Shown here: in pieces, positions 39,433 through 49,100 of the stretch
Layout: each line of letters starts with the position of its first letter
Numbering within the stretch: the stretch's first letter is position 1
IMG/VR virus record: IMGVR_UViG_3300027973_000028
Coordinates: 1 to 64,000 of that record
DNA length: 64,000 nucleotides
Source of the DNA: a virus
Reading direction: 5' to 3' (one strand)
Position numbers and translations under genes: made by a program
The notes under the pieces: generated by a model
Databases searched by the model: none
Seen by the model: the letters and a program-made list of their open reading frames with translations, nothing else
What the model was told of the DNA's origin: nothing

Positions 39433-41571
39433 TTATGCATCCCTATGTTTAAACTTAATTCTTACAGATTCAACTATAGGAGATGACAATGGATCTTCAT
39501 ACCTATTTAAATCTACCCTATACCTAATGGAATTTACGGCTGATTGATTATTAGAGGTATAAATAAAGTTTGAATTTCCCGATAGCTCCCTTGAAGCTAG
39601 TACTTCTTTTCTTCCAAAAATTGTATCTATTGTAAAATAATAGCTGTCTTCATTTACTTTATTCTGAAACTCAAATGGGTCCAAATAATTAAAATAATCA
39701 ACAAAAATTAATCCGTATCTAGAGAGGGACAAACCTTCTATCAGATTAAAGGAAACTTGTCCTGATACCAATTTATCATAAGTTATTATTATTTTATTAA
39801 TTCCAGATTTAAATTCCCATTCAACGACCTTGCTTCCTGTTCCCTTTGGAAGATCTGCTATTAAAATTCCATTTAAATATATTGCTAGATTAAAATTAGG
39901 ATTAGATTTTGAGACATTATGTACAACATTTAGAGGGCCTTGTCTTATTATTGATGTCTCTATATACCCTGAACTATAAGAGTTTATTCCTGGATTTATA
40001 GAACCTATTTGTTCCTTTAGCGTATTTGATAAAAGTGAAGCCGGCTTATTATTGAATATATCAGACCAATATTCAAGATCTTTATATTTTCCATCTGCTA
40101 CAGACTCACCTGCATATATTAAATAGTTATGCTTTAGGCAATCTACTCCGCCTAAAAGAATTGAGTTTAAATAATTTTCTTCAGAACTAAGTGCAGTAAT
40201 CCTATACGCATTTTTTCCAGAATATATTTTATTATTTGGATTTAATTCATTTGCATTTACTGCCGAAGAGTTGATTGGTATATATTTTAGTTCGTTTTCT
40301 TCAGGCGTATTTGATATATAAACATTATTTCTAGTTGATCCATCAAGATAAACAACAGGATTATAACCAGAGCTTTCTGAACCCTTTGGAGATACTGGAA
40401 TCCAATTATAATCATTAACATTTTGTGCAGTTGGGTTATTGGCAGCGATATAGTAGTTCACTGATGTTCCAGGAATAACCTGCTCCTGAACCTCCATGGA
40501 AACTGCATCTATTATTAAATTTGAATTAGTTTTTGTAGCAATGGATATTGGGGCAGATACCAGTATACCTGATTTAGCGTAGTATTTTGTCCCAATTATC
40601 ATTTCTCTTAAGCCAAATTTATAAACATATGGTCTAGAACTATTTTGATCTATATAGTCTGGTTCATTTTTATATAGAACTATCTCTATCGCTGAATAAG
40701 AATCTGCTGGAATGGCAAAAGAGAATGCATCATAGTCTAATCTTGATGTCTTTGTTTTTATTTCATTTGGTTTTTCTGGATCGGAATATATTGCTCTCAT
40801 CATAATGTTTACTGGAGATGAGGTAAAAGGAATCCCATCTACCTTTGACAATATCGAGGTTTTGTTGACGGGTATGCTCATGGTAAGTGAGACTGGTTGC
40901 GGATTTTCCAAAGACACAACATGATCCCAATATGTATCTGTTAACCCATCAAATATATTATTAAAATTTGTTTTATCAATAGTCTGGTTCAACTGCTGAC
41001 CATTTGCTGTTACTGTAAAATTAACATTATTTCCATTAAGATTGTCAACAGTCATAACATTAAACTGTTCAGATTTTAATTTGCTAATAGTTACATTCCT
41101 AAGCTTAGGATCAAAAAATGCGGAATCGGTTAATGAAAGATCTAATTTGTCTGCTGATATAAAATTTTCTGTAAAAGAATAAAAATATCCATCAGAATTA
41201 TTATTCATGAATATAAGATCATCTACTTTTGATTCTAACTGTAATCTTTTCTTTTTTAAATTTTCTAATTTTTTATTAAGAGATGTAACAATAGAAAATA
41301 ATTCTTCATTATTATCTAGAATTGTGTCATATAAAATATCAACATTATAAATTGTATTAGCCATTATTTGATTTAATAAATCAACATCAGTTTTATTTGA
41401 AGCCCTAAGAAGATCATAATCTACTTTAACTGGATAACCTGGTTGGTTTACGCTAAAATATTCATTAAATGCTTTTCTAACATCTTGTTCAGAGGGTTTT
41501 TGGCCAGAAGAATATATTAATTTGTATATATTATTTAAAAATCTTCTTTTTTGAGTTGTTGAAATGTTCAT
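39433..41571 (-). CDS. Large tail/baseplate protein, 712 aa (paralogue series)
   Basis: 712 residues: helical start, coiled coil about residues 85-125 (LNKKLENLKKKRLQLESKVD), then several beta domains. IEIVLYKNEPDYIDQNSSRP plus YVYKFGLREMIIGTKYY is the series signature. The C-terminal SPIVESVRIKFKHRD resembles the end of the 419-residue protein (APVLCDLRIQYD). The start overlaps the upstream gene by four bases (ATGA). No catalytic motif. Probably a baseplate wedge or fibre component. Confidence 0.65.
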   Translation of the reverse strand: MNISTTQKRRFLNNIYKLIYSSGQKPSEQDVRKAFNEYFSVNQPGYPVKVDYDLLRASNKTDVDLLNQIMANTIYNVDILYDTILDNNEELFSIVTSLNKKLENLKKKRLQLESKVDDLIFMNNNSDGYFYSFTENFISADKLDLSLTDSAFFDPKLRNVTISKLKSEQFNVMTVDNLNGNNVNFTVTANGQQLNQTIDKTNFNNIFDGLTDTYWDHVVSLENPQPVSLTMSIPVNKTSILSKVDGIPFTSSPVNIMMRAIYSDPEKPNEIKTKTSRLDYDAFSFAIPADSYSAIEIVLYKNEPDYIDQNSSRPYVYKFGLREMIIGTKYYAKSGILVSAPISIATKTNSNLIIDAVSMEVQEQVIPGTSVNYYIAANNPTAQNVNDYNWIPVSPKGSESSGYNPVVYLDGSTRNNVYISNTPEENELKYIPINSSAVNANELNPNNKIYSGKNAYRITALSSEENYLNSILLGGVDCLKHNYLIYAGESVADGKYKDLEYWSDIFNNKPASLLSNTLKEQIGSINPGINSYSSGYIETSIIRQGPLNVVHNVSKSNPNFNLAIYLNGILIADLPKGTGSKVVEWEFKSGINKIIITYDKLVSGQVSFNLIEGLSLSRYGLIFVDYFNYLDPFEFQNKVNEDSYYFTIDTIFGRKEVLASRELSGNSNFIYTSNNQSAVNSIRYRVDLNRYEDPLSSPIVESVRIKFKHRDA

Positions 41572-43472
41572 ATTTTTTTAACCTTTGCGGCCAATGTATA
41601 AGAGTATACATTTGGAACAACGTTTGTATTTGGATCCTTTAGTAATTTTATTTTAACTAATATGCTCTTAACCTCTTGTGGAATTTTTGGATAGTTTTCA
41701 TATCCTACGCCTGGAAGCTTGTACCCTGGTGAAACATTTTGATTGAATACTAAAATTTCTGGATTTTGTGAAGAAGTAGAAGAGCTAAATCCATACTGAG
41801 TAGAACTTATTTCAAACCAATTATTTCCACCATCAACAGATATTTCAGATGATATGAGTTGAATATTTGAAGAAACACTTTTTACGTCGCTCTCTATGCC
41901 AAGCATTACTGACTCTACTGGATAATCGAAAACATAGGGTAGAGAGATAATTTCTGCTGAATCTAAATATTCAATATATTCGACTGAAACATCTCTTAAG
42001 CCAATAGACATCCTTCTGCTTTTGATTATATCTCTTTGTAATTTTAGCGGGACAGTAAATGTTTGAACTGACTCAGATGTATTTGTGTTAGTGATTCTTT
42101 TTTTTACAGATATACTTATTTCTTTGCTAGTAACATTATTTTTCTTAAAAATATTTGGATTGCTTAATGGTGGAATTATTGCATCTTTGTTGTAATTTAT
42201 TTCTTGATAAATATCTTTGCTTAAAGAATCTGGATTAAATCTTACAGAACCAAAAAATGGACTATTATCTGATTTAGATCCGGTATAATCTGTAGCCCAG
42301 TAGGTATGCATTATCTCTTCTTCATTAAAATACGGCTGCTCAAGAATAATTCTAACTTTTAATACTTTTCTATCAGAAAATTTAACAACAGCTGAATCGA
42401 AATAGTATTTTGAATAAGCCTCTTTTGTTAAGCTTTCTGGAGACAGCCCTATGTAAAAAGGTTCCCTAACAATATGTTCTGTTTCACCCAAATCGTTGGT
42501 AACATAAATGTTAGAAACTTTTACTATTTTTGTATATCCAAAATATGGAGATATTTTTATCGAATTAGCCATTGACGCGGCATTTGCTTCAATCGTAAAA
42601 TCTAACTTTAAAGGTTCTTGCAAATTATGGTTTGACCAATTAACTAAACTGCGTTTTGGCGCCGAAGAAAGTTCTTCTGAATCAACTATATAAGAAAACT
42701 CATTATCAGATGGAGCAAAATCAAATACATTTTGATACTTAGTTTTATCAACATTTAAAGCTTCATATTCAAAATATGTTAATGGATTTTTATCTATTAT
42801 ATTTAGTGGATTAGATATTGAGGGACTGTTTTTAAAAACATATTCATAATTTATTTTATCTAATTCATCTTTTCTTTTAATAACGATATGATTATTCCCC
42901 ATAAACCCATTGGAATTATTCAATGTTAATCTAGATACATTCCAGTTGACAGTCTTTGCTGCCTGAATAGTTGCTGCACTGTTGTGTATCATTGGATTTT
43001 GATTTACTTTCATTTTAGAAAAATCCATGTAATCTTGATTATCAAACGAATCGCCAATGTAAACTATATCTTCTGCTGGACTTGAGGAATACATCTGAAG
43101 TATTTTTGTTTTTGAAAATATTCTTTGAGAATACTTTTTTTCATTTTCTATTTCAGAAGTAAATAAATTAAATATACTTATAGTTTTTGCAGTTAAATAA
43201 TCTAATTGCTTGGCAGATATGTTGATATCATTTTTTAATGAATTAACAAATTTATTTATTTTGGTCGATGTTGGTGGTTCGCCTTTTGTAAATAAATCTA
43301 AACTTGTATTAAATGAATCTATATTTTTATAGGCGTCACTCAATGCCTGGTTAAAGTCCGATATTAGATCTTGCTTTGTAATGTATTTGCCATTTTTTAG
43401 TTTGTCAGCTATAGAAGAAAGTGATGTGGCAACTTGATCAAAAATAGATGTTGATGGTGATAGTTGTGCCAT
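41568..43472 (-). CDS. Large tail/baseplate protein, 634 aa (paralogue series)
   Basis: 634 residues: helical N-terminal 150 residues, then beta domains with VLKVRIILEQPYFNEEEIMH and TYWATDYTGSKSDN, the degenerate form of the shared signature. The C-terminus SILVKIKLLKDPNTNVVPNV plus YSYTLAAKVKKI again resembles its neighbours. It is two bases downstream of the 891-residue paralogue. No enzymatic motif. Confidence 0.65.
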   Translation of the reverse strand: MAQLSPSTSIFDQVATSLSSIADKLKNGKYITKQDLISDFNQALSDAYKNIDSFNTSLDLFTKGEPPTSTKINKFVNSLKNDINISAKQLDYLTAKTISIFNLFTSEIENEKKYSQRIFSKTKILQMYSSSPAEDIVYIGDSFDNQDYMDFSKMKVNQNPMIHNSAATIQAAKTVNWNVSRLTLNNSNGFMGNNHIVIKRKDELDKINYEYVFKNSPSISNPLNIIDKNPLTYFEYEALNVDKTKYQNVFDFAPSDNEFSYIVDSEELSSAPKRSLVNWSNHNLQEPLKLDFTIEANAASMANSIKISPYFGYTKIVKVSNIYVTNDLGETEHIVREPFYIGLSPESLTKEAYSKYYFDSAVVKFSDRKVLKVRIILEQPYFNEEEIMHTYWATDYTGSKSDNSPFFGSVRFNPDSLSKDIYQEINYNKDAIIPPLSNPNIFKKNNVTSKEISISVKKRITNTNTSESVQTFTVPLKLQRDIIKSRRMSIGLRDVSVEYIEYLDSAEIISLPYVFDYPVESVMLGIESDVKSVSSNIQLISSEISVDGGNNWFEISSTQYGFSSSTSSQNPEILVFNQNVSPGYKLPGVGYENYPKIPQEVKSILVKIKLLKDPNTNVVPNVYSYTLAAKVKKI

Positions 43473-43474
43473 AT

Positions 43475-46150
43475 TTAATTGACCGCCAATGCTTTGGTTA
43501 ATTTGTCGTAATAAGGATCATAATTTTTTGTTTTTGCTTTAATAAGCACTGCATCAATTGATGCCTGATAAAGAATTTTTGATACATTTTTTCTAATTAT
43601 TATTCTAAATCTAGTAGAGTTAGAAACGTATTCGTAAATTACCGAAAATGAATCAGATAAAATCTGATTAAATGCTATTTCTTTGCCATTTTGTATGAAA
43701 TAAACTCTTGAACTATCAGTAAACGATGGAAGATCTTTACTGTTGGTATAGTTTGTTAGGTTAATTGCGTAAGATCCATCCGACAAAAGTACTTTGATCG
43801 GACTATAGCCCTGATAGTCTGAGGAAAATATTGTGCCGTATGCGGGATTGTAGCTAGAAGTTTGGGCGTAGGTTGTATTGATATAAGGAAAATTACTTAG
43901 TGTTATTCTTCCCGTATAATCTGTCATTGGGAACCTTTCACCCTGACCCTGATCGTTAAAATATGATTTAGTTGACTCTTGAAATAATTTATTTTTAATA
44001 AAATCAATATTATCATAATTAAAAAGGGTTAAATCTGTTTTATATTTACAAACATATATAGAATTAATGTCTAATGAACTAATAATTATTGAATTTTCCT
44101 TTAAAGAATATTTATTTGGTGAAACCATATAACCGTCTTTATACAAAACAAATGTTTCTTTTTTAAAATAAAATCTTGTATACGCAGATAACGATTGTAA
44201 ATCAAAAAATAAAACCTCTGAATCTATTTGATCGTTTCCATACTCCAGTATTGAAATCCAATCACTTTCGGATACAGGTATTTCTGTATTGGATATAGAA
44301 ATCTCATAAGATATAGGTTCTTTTAGATCAAAATTAAATCTATTAAAATCTATTATATTTTTACTCTTAACCAAAGAAGCTTTTAGGGCTAAAGGATATC
44401 CGTTGAATGGAATTTTTTTACTAACAAAACATGCTTTATTAGAATCTACCTTATCTACTGCTGCAAATTCTATTGATTTAATAGAAAAAGTATATTCATA
44501 TTGATCTATTTTTTCTAAAATAAATAAATCTTTAAATATAGAACGGTTTGATCTTGAAATTGTTTCTGCAAATAACTCTTGTGTTTTTCCTGAAAATATA
44601 TTATTTGAATCTTTTTGCAGAAGCATTCCTGGTTTTTTAAAATCATAGTTTTCTGAAAATATAGATCCAGATTCAACAAAAGTTGAATTATTAAAAATTT
44701 CTCCACTGTCTTTAATCATATGAACAAAAAAGTTTTGAAACAAAGTAGATAAAATTGTACTCCATTTTTCATCTATTAAATTAGATTGAATATTTTCTTC
44801 TGAAAAATTATCTCTGCCCATTTTATTAGCGAATGTTTTATTAACATTTGGGTATTTATATGAATAATAACTATCATTCATATATTTATTTTTAAATAAA
44901 TCTTTAATAGAATTATTTCTTAAAAATAAATTGTATACTAAATCCTGTAATTTATCTGTATTAGACCTTCTTATTTCTCTTATTTCTCTGCCAATATCAT
45001 ATACAGCTTTTGCGTTTAATTCACTTGATGAAGTAACATTCTCATTCTTGGAATAAACTGGTTGATTAAATATAAGTATAATTTTACTTACATTTCTTCT
45101 TGGAAAAGAAATTTCAGTAATAGAATCCAGTTGCTTCGGTTCCGTTAATACAGAAATAGTTGTCGTAGAAGATATGGGATCTCCAATGCTGTTGATAGTA
45201 TACGATTCAACTGCTTGATCGGAATCTGTTGCTTCTTCTAAAATTGTTTCGTAATCTTTATAGACATAACTTTCTGTAGAGTCAGAAGACAGAACTGCCT
45301 GTAGCAATTGAAGGCCGTTCCCGTGGCCCGGTGTTATGTATATTGTATCTATTTCTTGTGGAAATGCAAAAGACATTTCAACAATATTTTGTGCACCATT
45401 AATATAAGAAGTATCATAAGATATATATTTTTTAATATCATCTATTTTTGATGTTAAAATAACTGGAGATTTTATACTTACGTTCCAAGAATCTGATTTA
45501 CTATCATTTAAAGTTGCATAAAAACCACTGTCACTTGATTTATAGTTTTCATAATTGCTTTTAATTTTTATATCATCGATAAAATCGAGTGCGTTTTTGG
45601 TTGTGATACCACTACCAATTTTAAATACACCAGCTTTTGTATCAACAAAACCATTGCCATTCTCGTCAAAATGAGAACCGTCTCTATCAATTAAATCAAA
45701 TAAATAACCGTCTGTTCTATAATCATTTAAATAATTATCAAATTTTTCTATATAATTTGAATTATATAAATCATCTTTTCCTGCTATAAATTCATAATTA
45801 TCAATAAAAATCTGTAATGTATCTAAATCTTTTTCTACTTTTTCAATTTCAGAAAAGAAAATATCGATCATCGAATTCAGCATTAAGCCAACTGTATTGG
45901 CTGACGCATAGTAGCTTCTCATTCTTAAGTCTGCGTCTCTAAAAATGTCGATAAAAAACTCTTTATTCAAAGAACTAAATTGACTAAATATAGATGGAGA
46001 ATAACTTGTGTCCACTCTTATTTGTGAAAGTTTTGAAATCAAGCTAGATACATCTGATTTATCAATCTTCATTTGATTGATCAAAGAAGATACTGTAGCT
46101 TGAGAGCTGTTTGAAAAACTATTAATTACATTTGGAAGTTGTTTTAACAT
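43475..46150 (-). CDS. Large tail/baseplate protein, 891 aa (paralogue series)
   Basis: 891 residues, predominantly A+T-rich with many Asn, Ser and Lys. A helical N-terminal 130 residues, EF-hand-like DRDGSHFDENGNGFVDTKAG at about residues 158-177, beta sections with VSKIILIFNQPVYSKNENVT and a helical middle (REIREIRRSNTDKLQDLVYN). Shares the paralogue signature in its Q-x-x-Y strand. One base overlaps the 1922-residue gene. The acidic DxDGxxxDxNGxG loop looks like a Ca-binding site (dockerin-like). Confidence 0.65.
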   Translation of the reverse strand: MLKQLPNVINSFSNSSQATVSSLINQMKIDKSDVSSLISKLSQIRVDTSYSPSIFSQFSSLNKEFFIDIFRDADLRMRSYYASANTVGLMLNSMIDIFFSEIEKVEKDLDTLQIFIDNYEFIAGKDDLYNSNYIEKFDNYLNDYRTDGYLFDLIDRDGSHFDENGNGFVDTKAGVFKIGSGITTKNALDFIDDIKIKSNYENYKSSDSGFYATLNDSKSDSWNVSIKSPVILTSKIDDIKKYISYDTSYINGAQNIVEMSFAFPQEIDTIYITPGHGNGLQLLQAVLSSDSTESYVYKDYETILEEATDSDQAVESYTINSIGDPISSTTTISVLTEPKQLDSITEISFPRRNVSKIILIFNQPVYSKNENVTSSSELNAKAVYDIGREIREIRRSNTDKLQDLVYNLFLRNNSIKDLFKNKYMNDSYYSYKYPNVNKTFANKMGRDNFSEENIQSNLIDEKWSTILSTLFQNFFVHMIKDSGEIFNNSTFVESGSIFSENYDFKKPGMLLQKDSNNIFSGKTQELFAETISRSNRSIFKDLFILEKIDQYEYTFSIKSIEFAAVDKVDSNKACFVSKKIPFNGYPLALKASLVKSKNIIDFNRFNFDLKEPISYEISISNTEIPVSESDWISILEYGNDQIDSEVLFFDLQSLSAYTRFYFKKETFVLYKDGYMVSPNKYSLKENSIIISSLDINSIYVCKYKTDLTLFNYDNIDFIKNKLFQESTKSYFNDQGQGERFPMTDYTGRITLSNFPYINTTYAQTSSYNPAYGTIFSSDYQGYSPIKVLLSDGSYAINLTNYTNSKDLPSFTDSSRVYFIQNGKEIAFNQILSDSFSVIYEYVSNSTRFRIIIRKNVSKILYQASIDAVLIKAKTKNYDPYYDKLTKALAVN

Positions 46151-49100
46151 TATATTTCCCAGATCTCTCCATCTAAATTCTGTATTTGGAAAGAAATACC
46201 AGCAGTTAGATTTCTACGAATTATATCATATATTTCTTCTATATTTTCAAAGTTATTTTTAACTTCATCTGGTATCCTAATTACTACAAATCCACCTCTT
46301 GGATATGAGCATCCGTGTATTGGGTACACGTCCCAGTTTGAAAGGAGATTATCTATCTCTGAATCTATCTGTACGAATTGGTGCTCGGCTGCTATGCCAC
46401 CACCCCTTAATCTCGTATCATATATCTCTGTTTGCTTCTTGTTAGGGTTATTAGTAAAGTATATAATGCCGATTGGCAATGCGAAGGGGTCGTGCTTCGG
46501 TGAATATTCATTAAATATTTCAGAATTATACGTAAAATTATACGGATAACTTGGAACGTAATCCTGTAATGGCACATATTCAGCGGCGTCAGCTGAGTTT
46601 GTTGAGAGTTTATTAATCTTTATTGGTAGCACATATATGTATAAGGGTTTATTAAATTTGATATTTTTAGAATTTAAAAATGGATTAAGAGGAACTGTCT
46701 CTCCATTCGATTGATATATCATCAAATCAGAATTTTTAATTACATAATTTACTTTTATTAAATTTTCATCAGAAGGAATTATTCTATTGTTAAATTCTAT
46801 TAAACCAGAACTGCAATTGTAATCTCTAACTTCAGAGAGGGATAATTTTTCCCATTCGGAAGATGAAGTTTCTTTTGTGTATATCTCAATCTGTGGTTTA
46901 AATAAAGGGGCTACTGAATTTTTATAATTAGTCGGTTCTGGCCAAACAACTAATGGTGTTTGTCTTAGCTTAATTTGTTTGTCAGAAACTAATATTGGTT
47001 TTTCATTTTTAACATCATAATATCCTCTACCAAAAATATTAGACCAATTTACACCCTTAGCCGAAGTTGTGTCATAAGTCGCAATAAGAGTTTGGTTTAT
47101 ATAATTAGATTTCCAATCCTCATAAATAGATATGTCTGATATATTAATCGATTTAGTAAAGGATCCGGATGTTATTATCAGCGGCCATGCTTGTTTTTTG
47201 TCGACATAAGAATCCATATTACCAATTTTTATTGCTGTTCCAGAATTATATTTAACAGAATAAACAGGACATATTTTTTTAATTGGAATATTTGTTGGGA
47301 TAAAAGTTGTGCTGACTTTTGGTCCAATATAATCTATAATGTTCTGGGTATTACCATCTGAATCATAGGCAACAACTGCAAGAAATATATTGTTTATACC
47401 CCTAACAATCATGTCTACATATGAAACTGTATCTCCTAAGAATTCTTTCTGAGCAAAATCATAAAATCCATAAATAAATCCGTCTTGTTCTGGAATTCTA
47501 TTTTTAACATAGACAAAACCCAGTCTCGCGTCTTTTTCTTGCTCTGTTGCTGTTGATCCAAAGTAACTCGAGATTTCAGAACCGCTTGGTATACCGACAG
47601 GTTTTCCAAATTCGTTACACAACAACAATGTTCCGTCTAATGTTGTTATAGATTCTTTTTTAGGCACTATTACATTGTTTAAATTTTTCATTAAATACTG
47701 ATTAATATATTTAAGTGGAGTGCTAATTACGCTTGAACCGGAGTAGTAAGTGGCTGAAGTTTCTATTGTTAATCTTGTTGCATTTCCCGAGGATGGATTT
47801 GTTTCTAAATAATTTATACTTAAAACAGAAGATGGTGAAGACACATTTGATCCTGTTTCTGAAACTAAAGAAGTTAAAGAAACAGAATTTGATCCATTTA
47901 AATCAACATAAAGCTGCTTAGTAAAATCGAATACAACACCGGAACTAGCAGTAAAATTAGCCGTAGAAAGTTTAATAGAACTTGATAGAGATTCTGTGTA
48001 TGATTTATTTAAATAGCTATATACCAAAGAACCAAATGTCAATGGAATTGTTTTGACTGTATTAGTATCATATTTGACTGTATGGTTTTTTAACGCCGAA
48101 AGGTCAGAGAACTTTTCCGCAGTTGTTGCCGTAACATATGCGTCTACAGTTTTTGTTATAACTTTTGTATCAGTTCTAATATTTTTTTCTGTATTTTCAG
48201 AAAAAGAAACTTCAGACCAAGACGATCCATTCCATGAATAATATTTTTCTGTGTCTACAGTATATATCAAATATCCAGACTGATTTGACTTAAGAGTGTT
48301 TGCATCATAATAAACATTTGGATTATTCTCAGTCCAATAGTTTGCTATATCTTCTATTTCTGGTTTATTCAAACTAGGAAATGCGTTGTAGGTTTCCGAA
48401 ACTGGAACTTCTATTTCCTCTGGATCGCCATATACTGGAGCTGTTGTAGTTGCATTCCCAACTATGTCACATCTGATGCTTCTGATTTGATATCCTTCAG
48501 CGTTTCCATATTTAGACTGGTTGATTACTGTATCGTTAGTCCTAAAATAAATATAAACATATTTACAATTTCCTATTGGTTGATCGTGCATCGACAGGAT
48601 AACGTTTCCAGAACTATCTGGTTTTTTGTTGACAGTATAACCATTGTATACGCTATTGTTTATAGTATTAGCAAAAGAAACATTATTAGCTGCATGGTTT
48701 ACTGGGGAAAAACCATAAGACACTACTGTTACATTGCGCCAATTTTCAAGAGTTCCAAAATTAATTTTAATATTTTTTACCGTTTCTGCACCGTCGGGTA
48801 TGGTGAAAAATATTACATCTTGGATTCTTGTTACCTGAGTTCCGATTCCTCCACCAGAATAACTTACTCTTCTATATTTTCCTCCAGAATTTATTTCATT
48901 TATATCACCCTGCGACAATGCTGCGTCGTAATACTTTGAAACTCCGTTAGAGCTACATAGGTTTTTAGCTGTTACCGAATTTATAATACCAAGTGACATT
49001 GCACTCACGAATAAAGATTTTGTTTGGCTATCTACTTTTCCGTCAACAATACCATCAAATCGTACGCCACTTGTTTCCATTCTGTTTTGAAAAGCAGATA

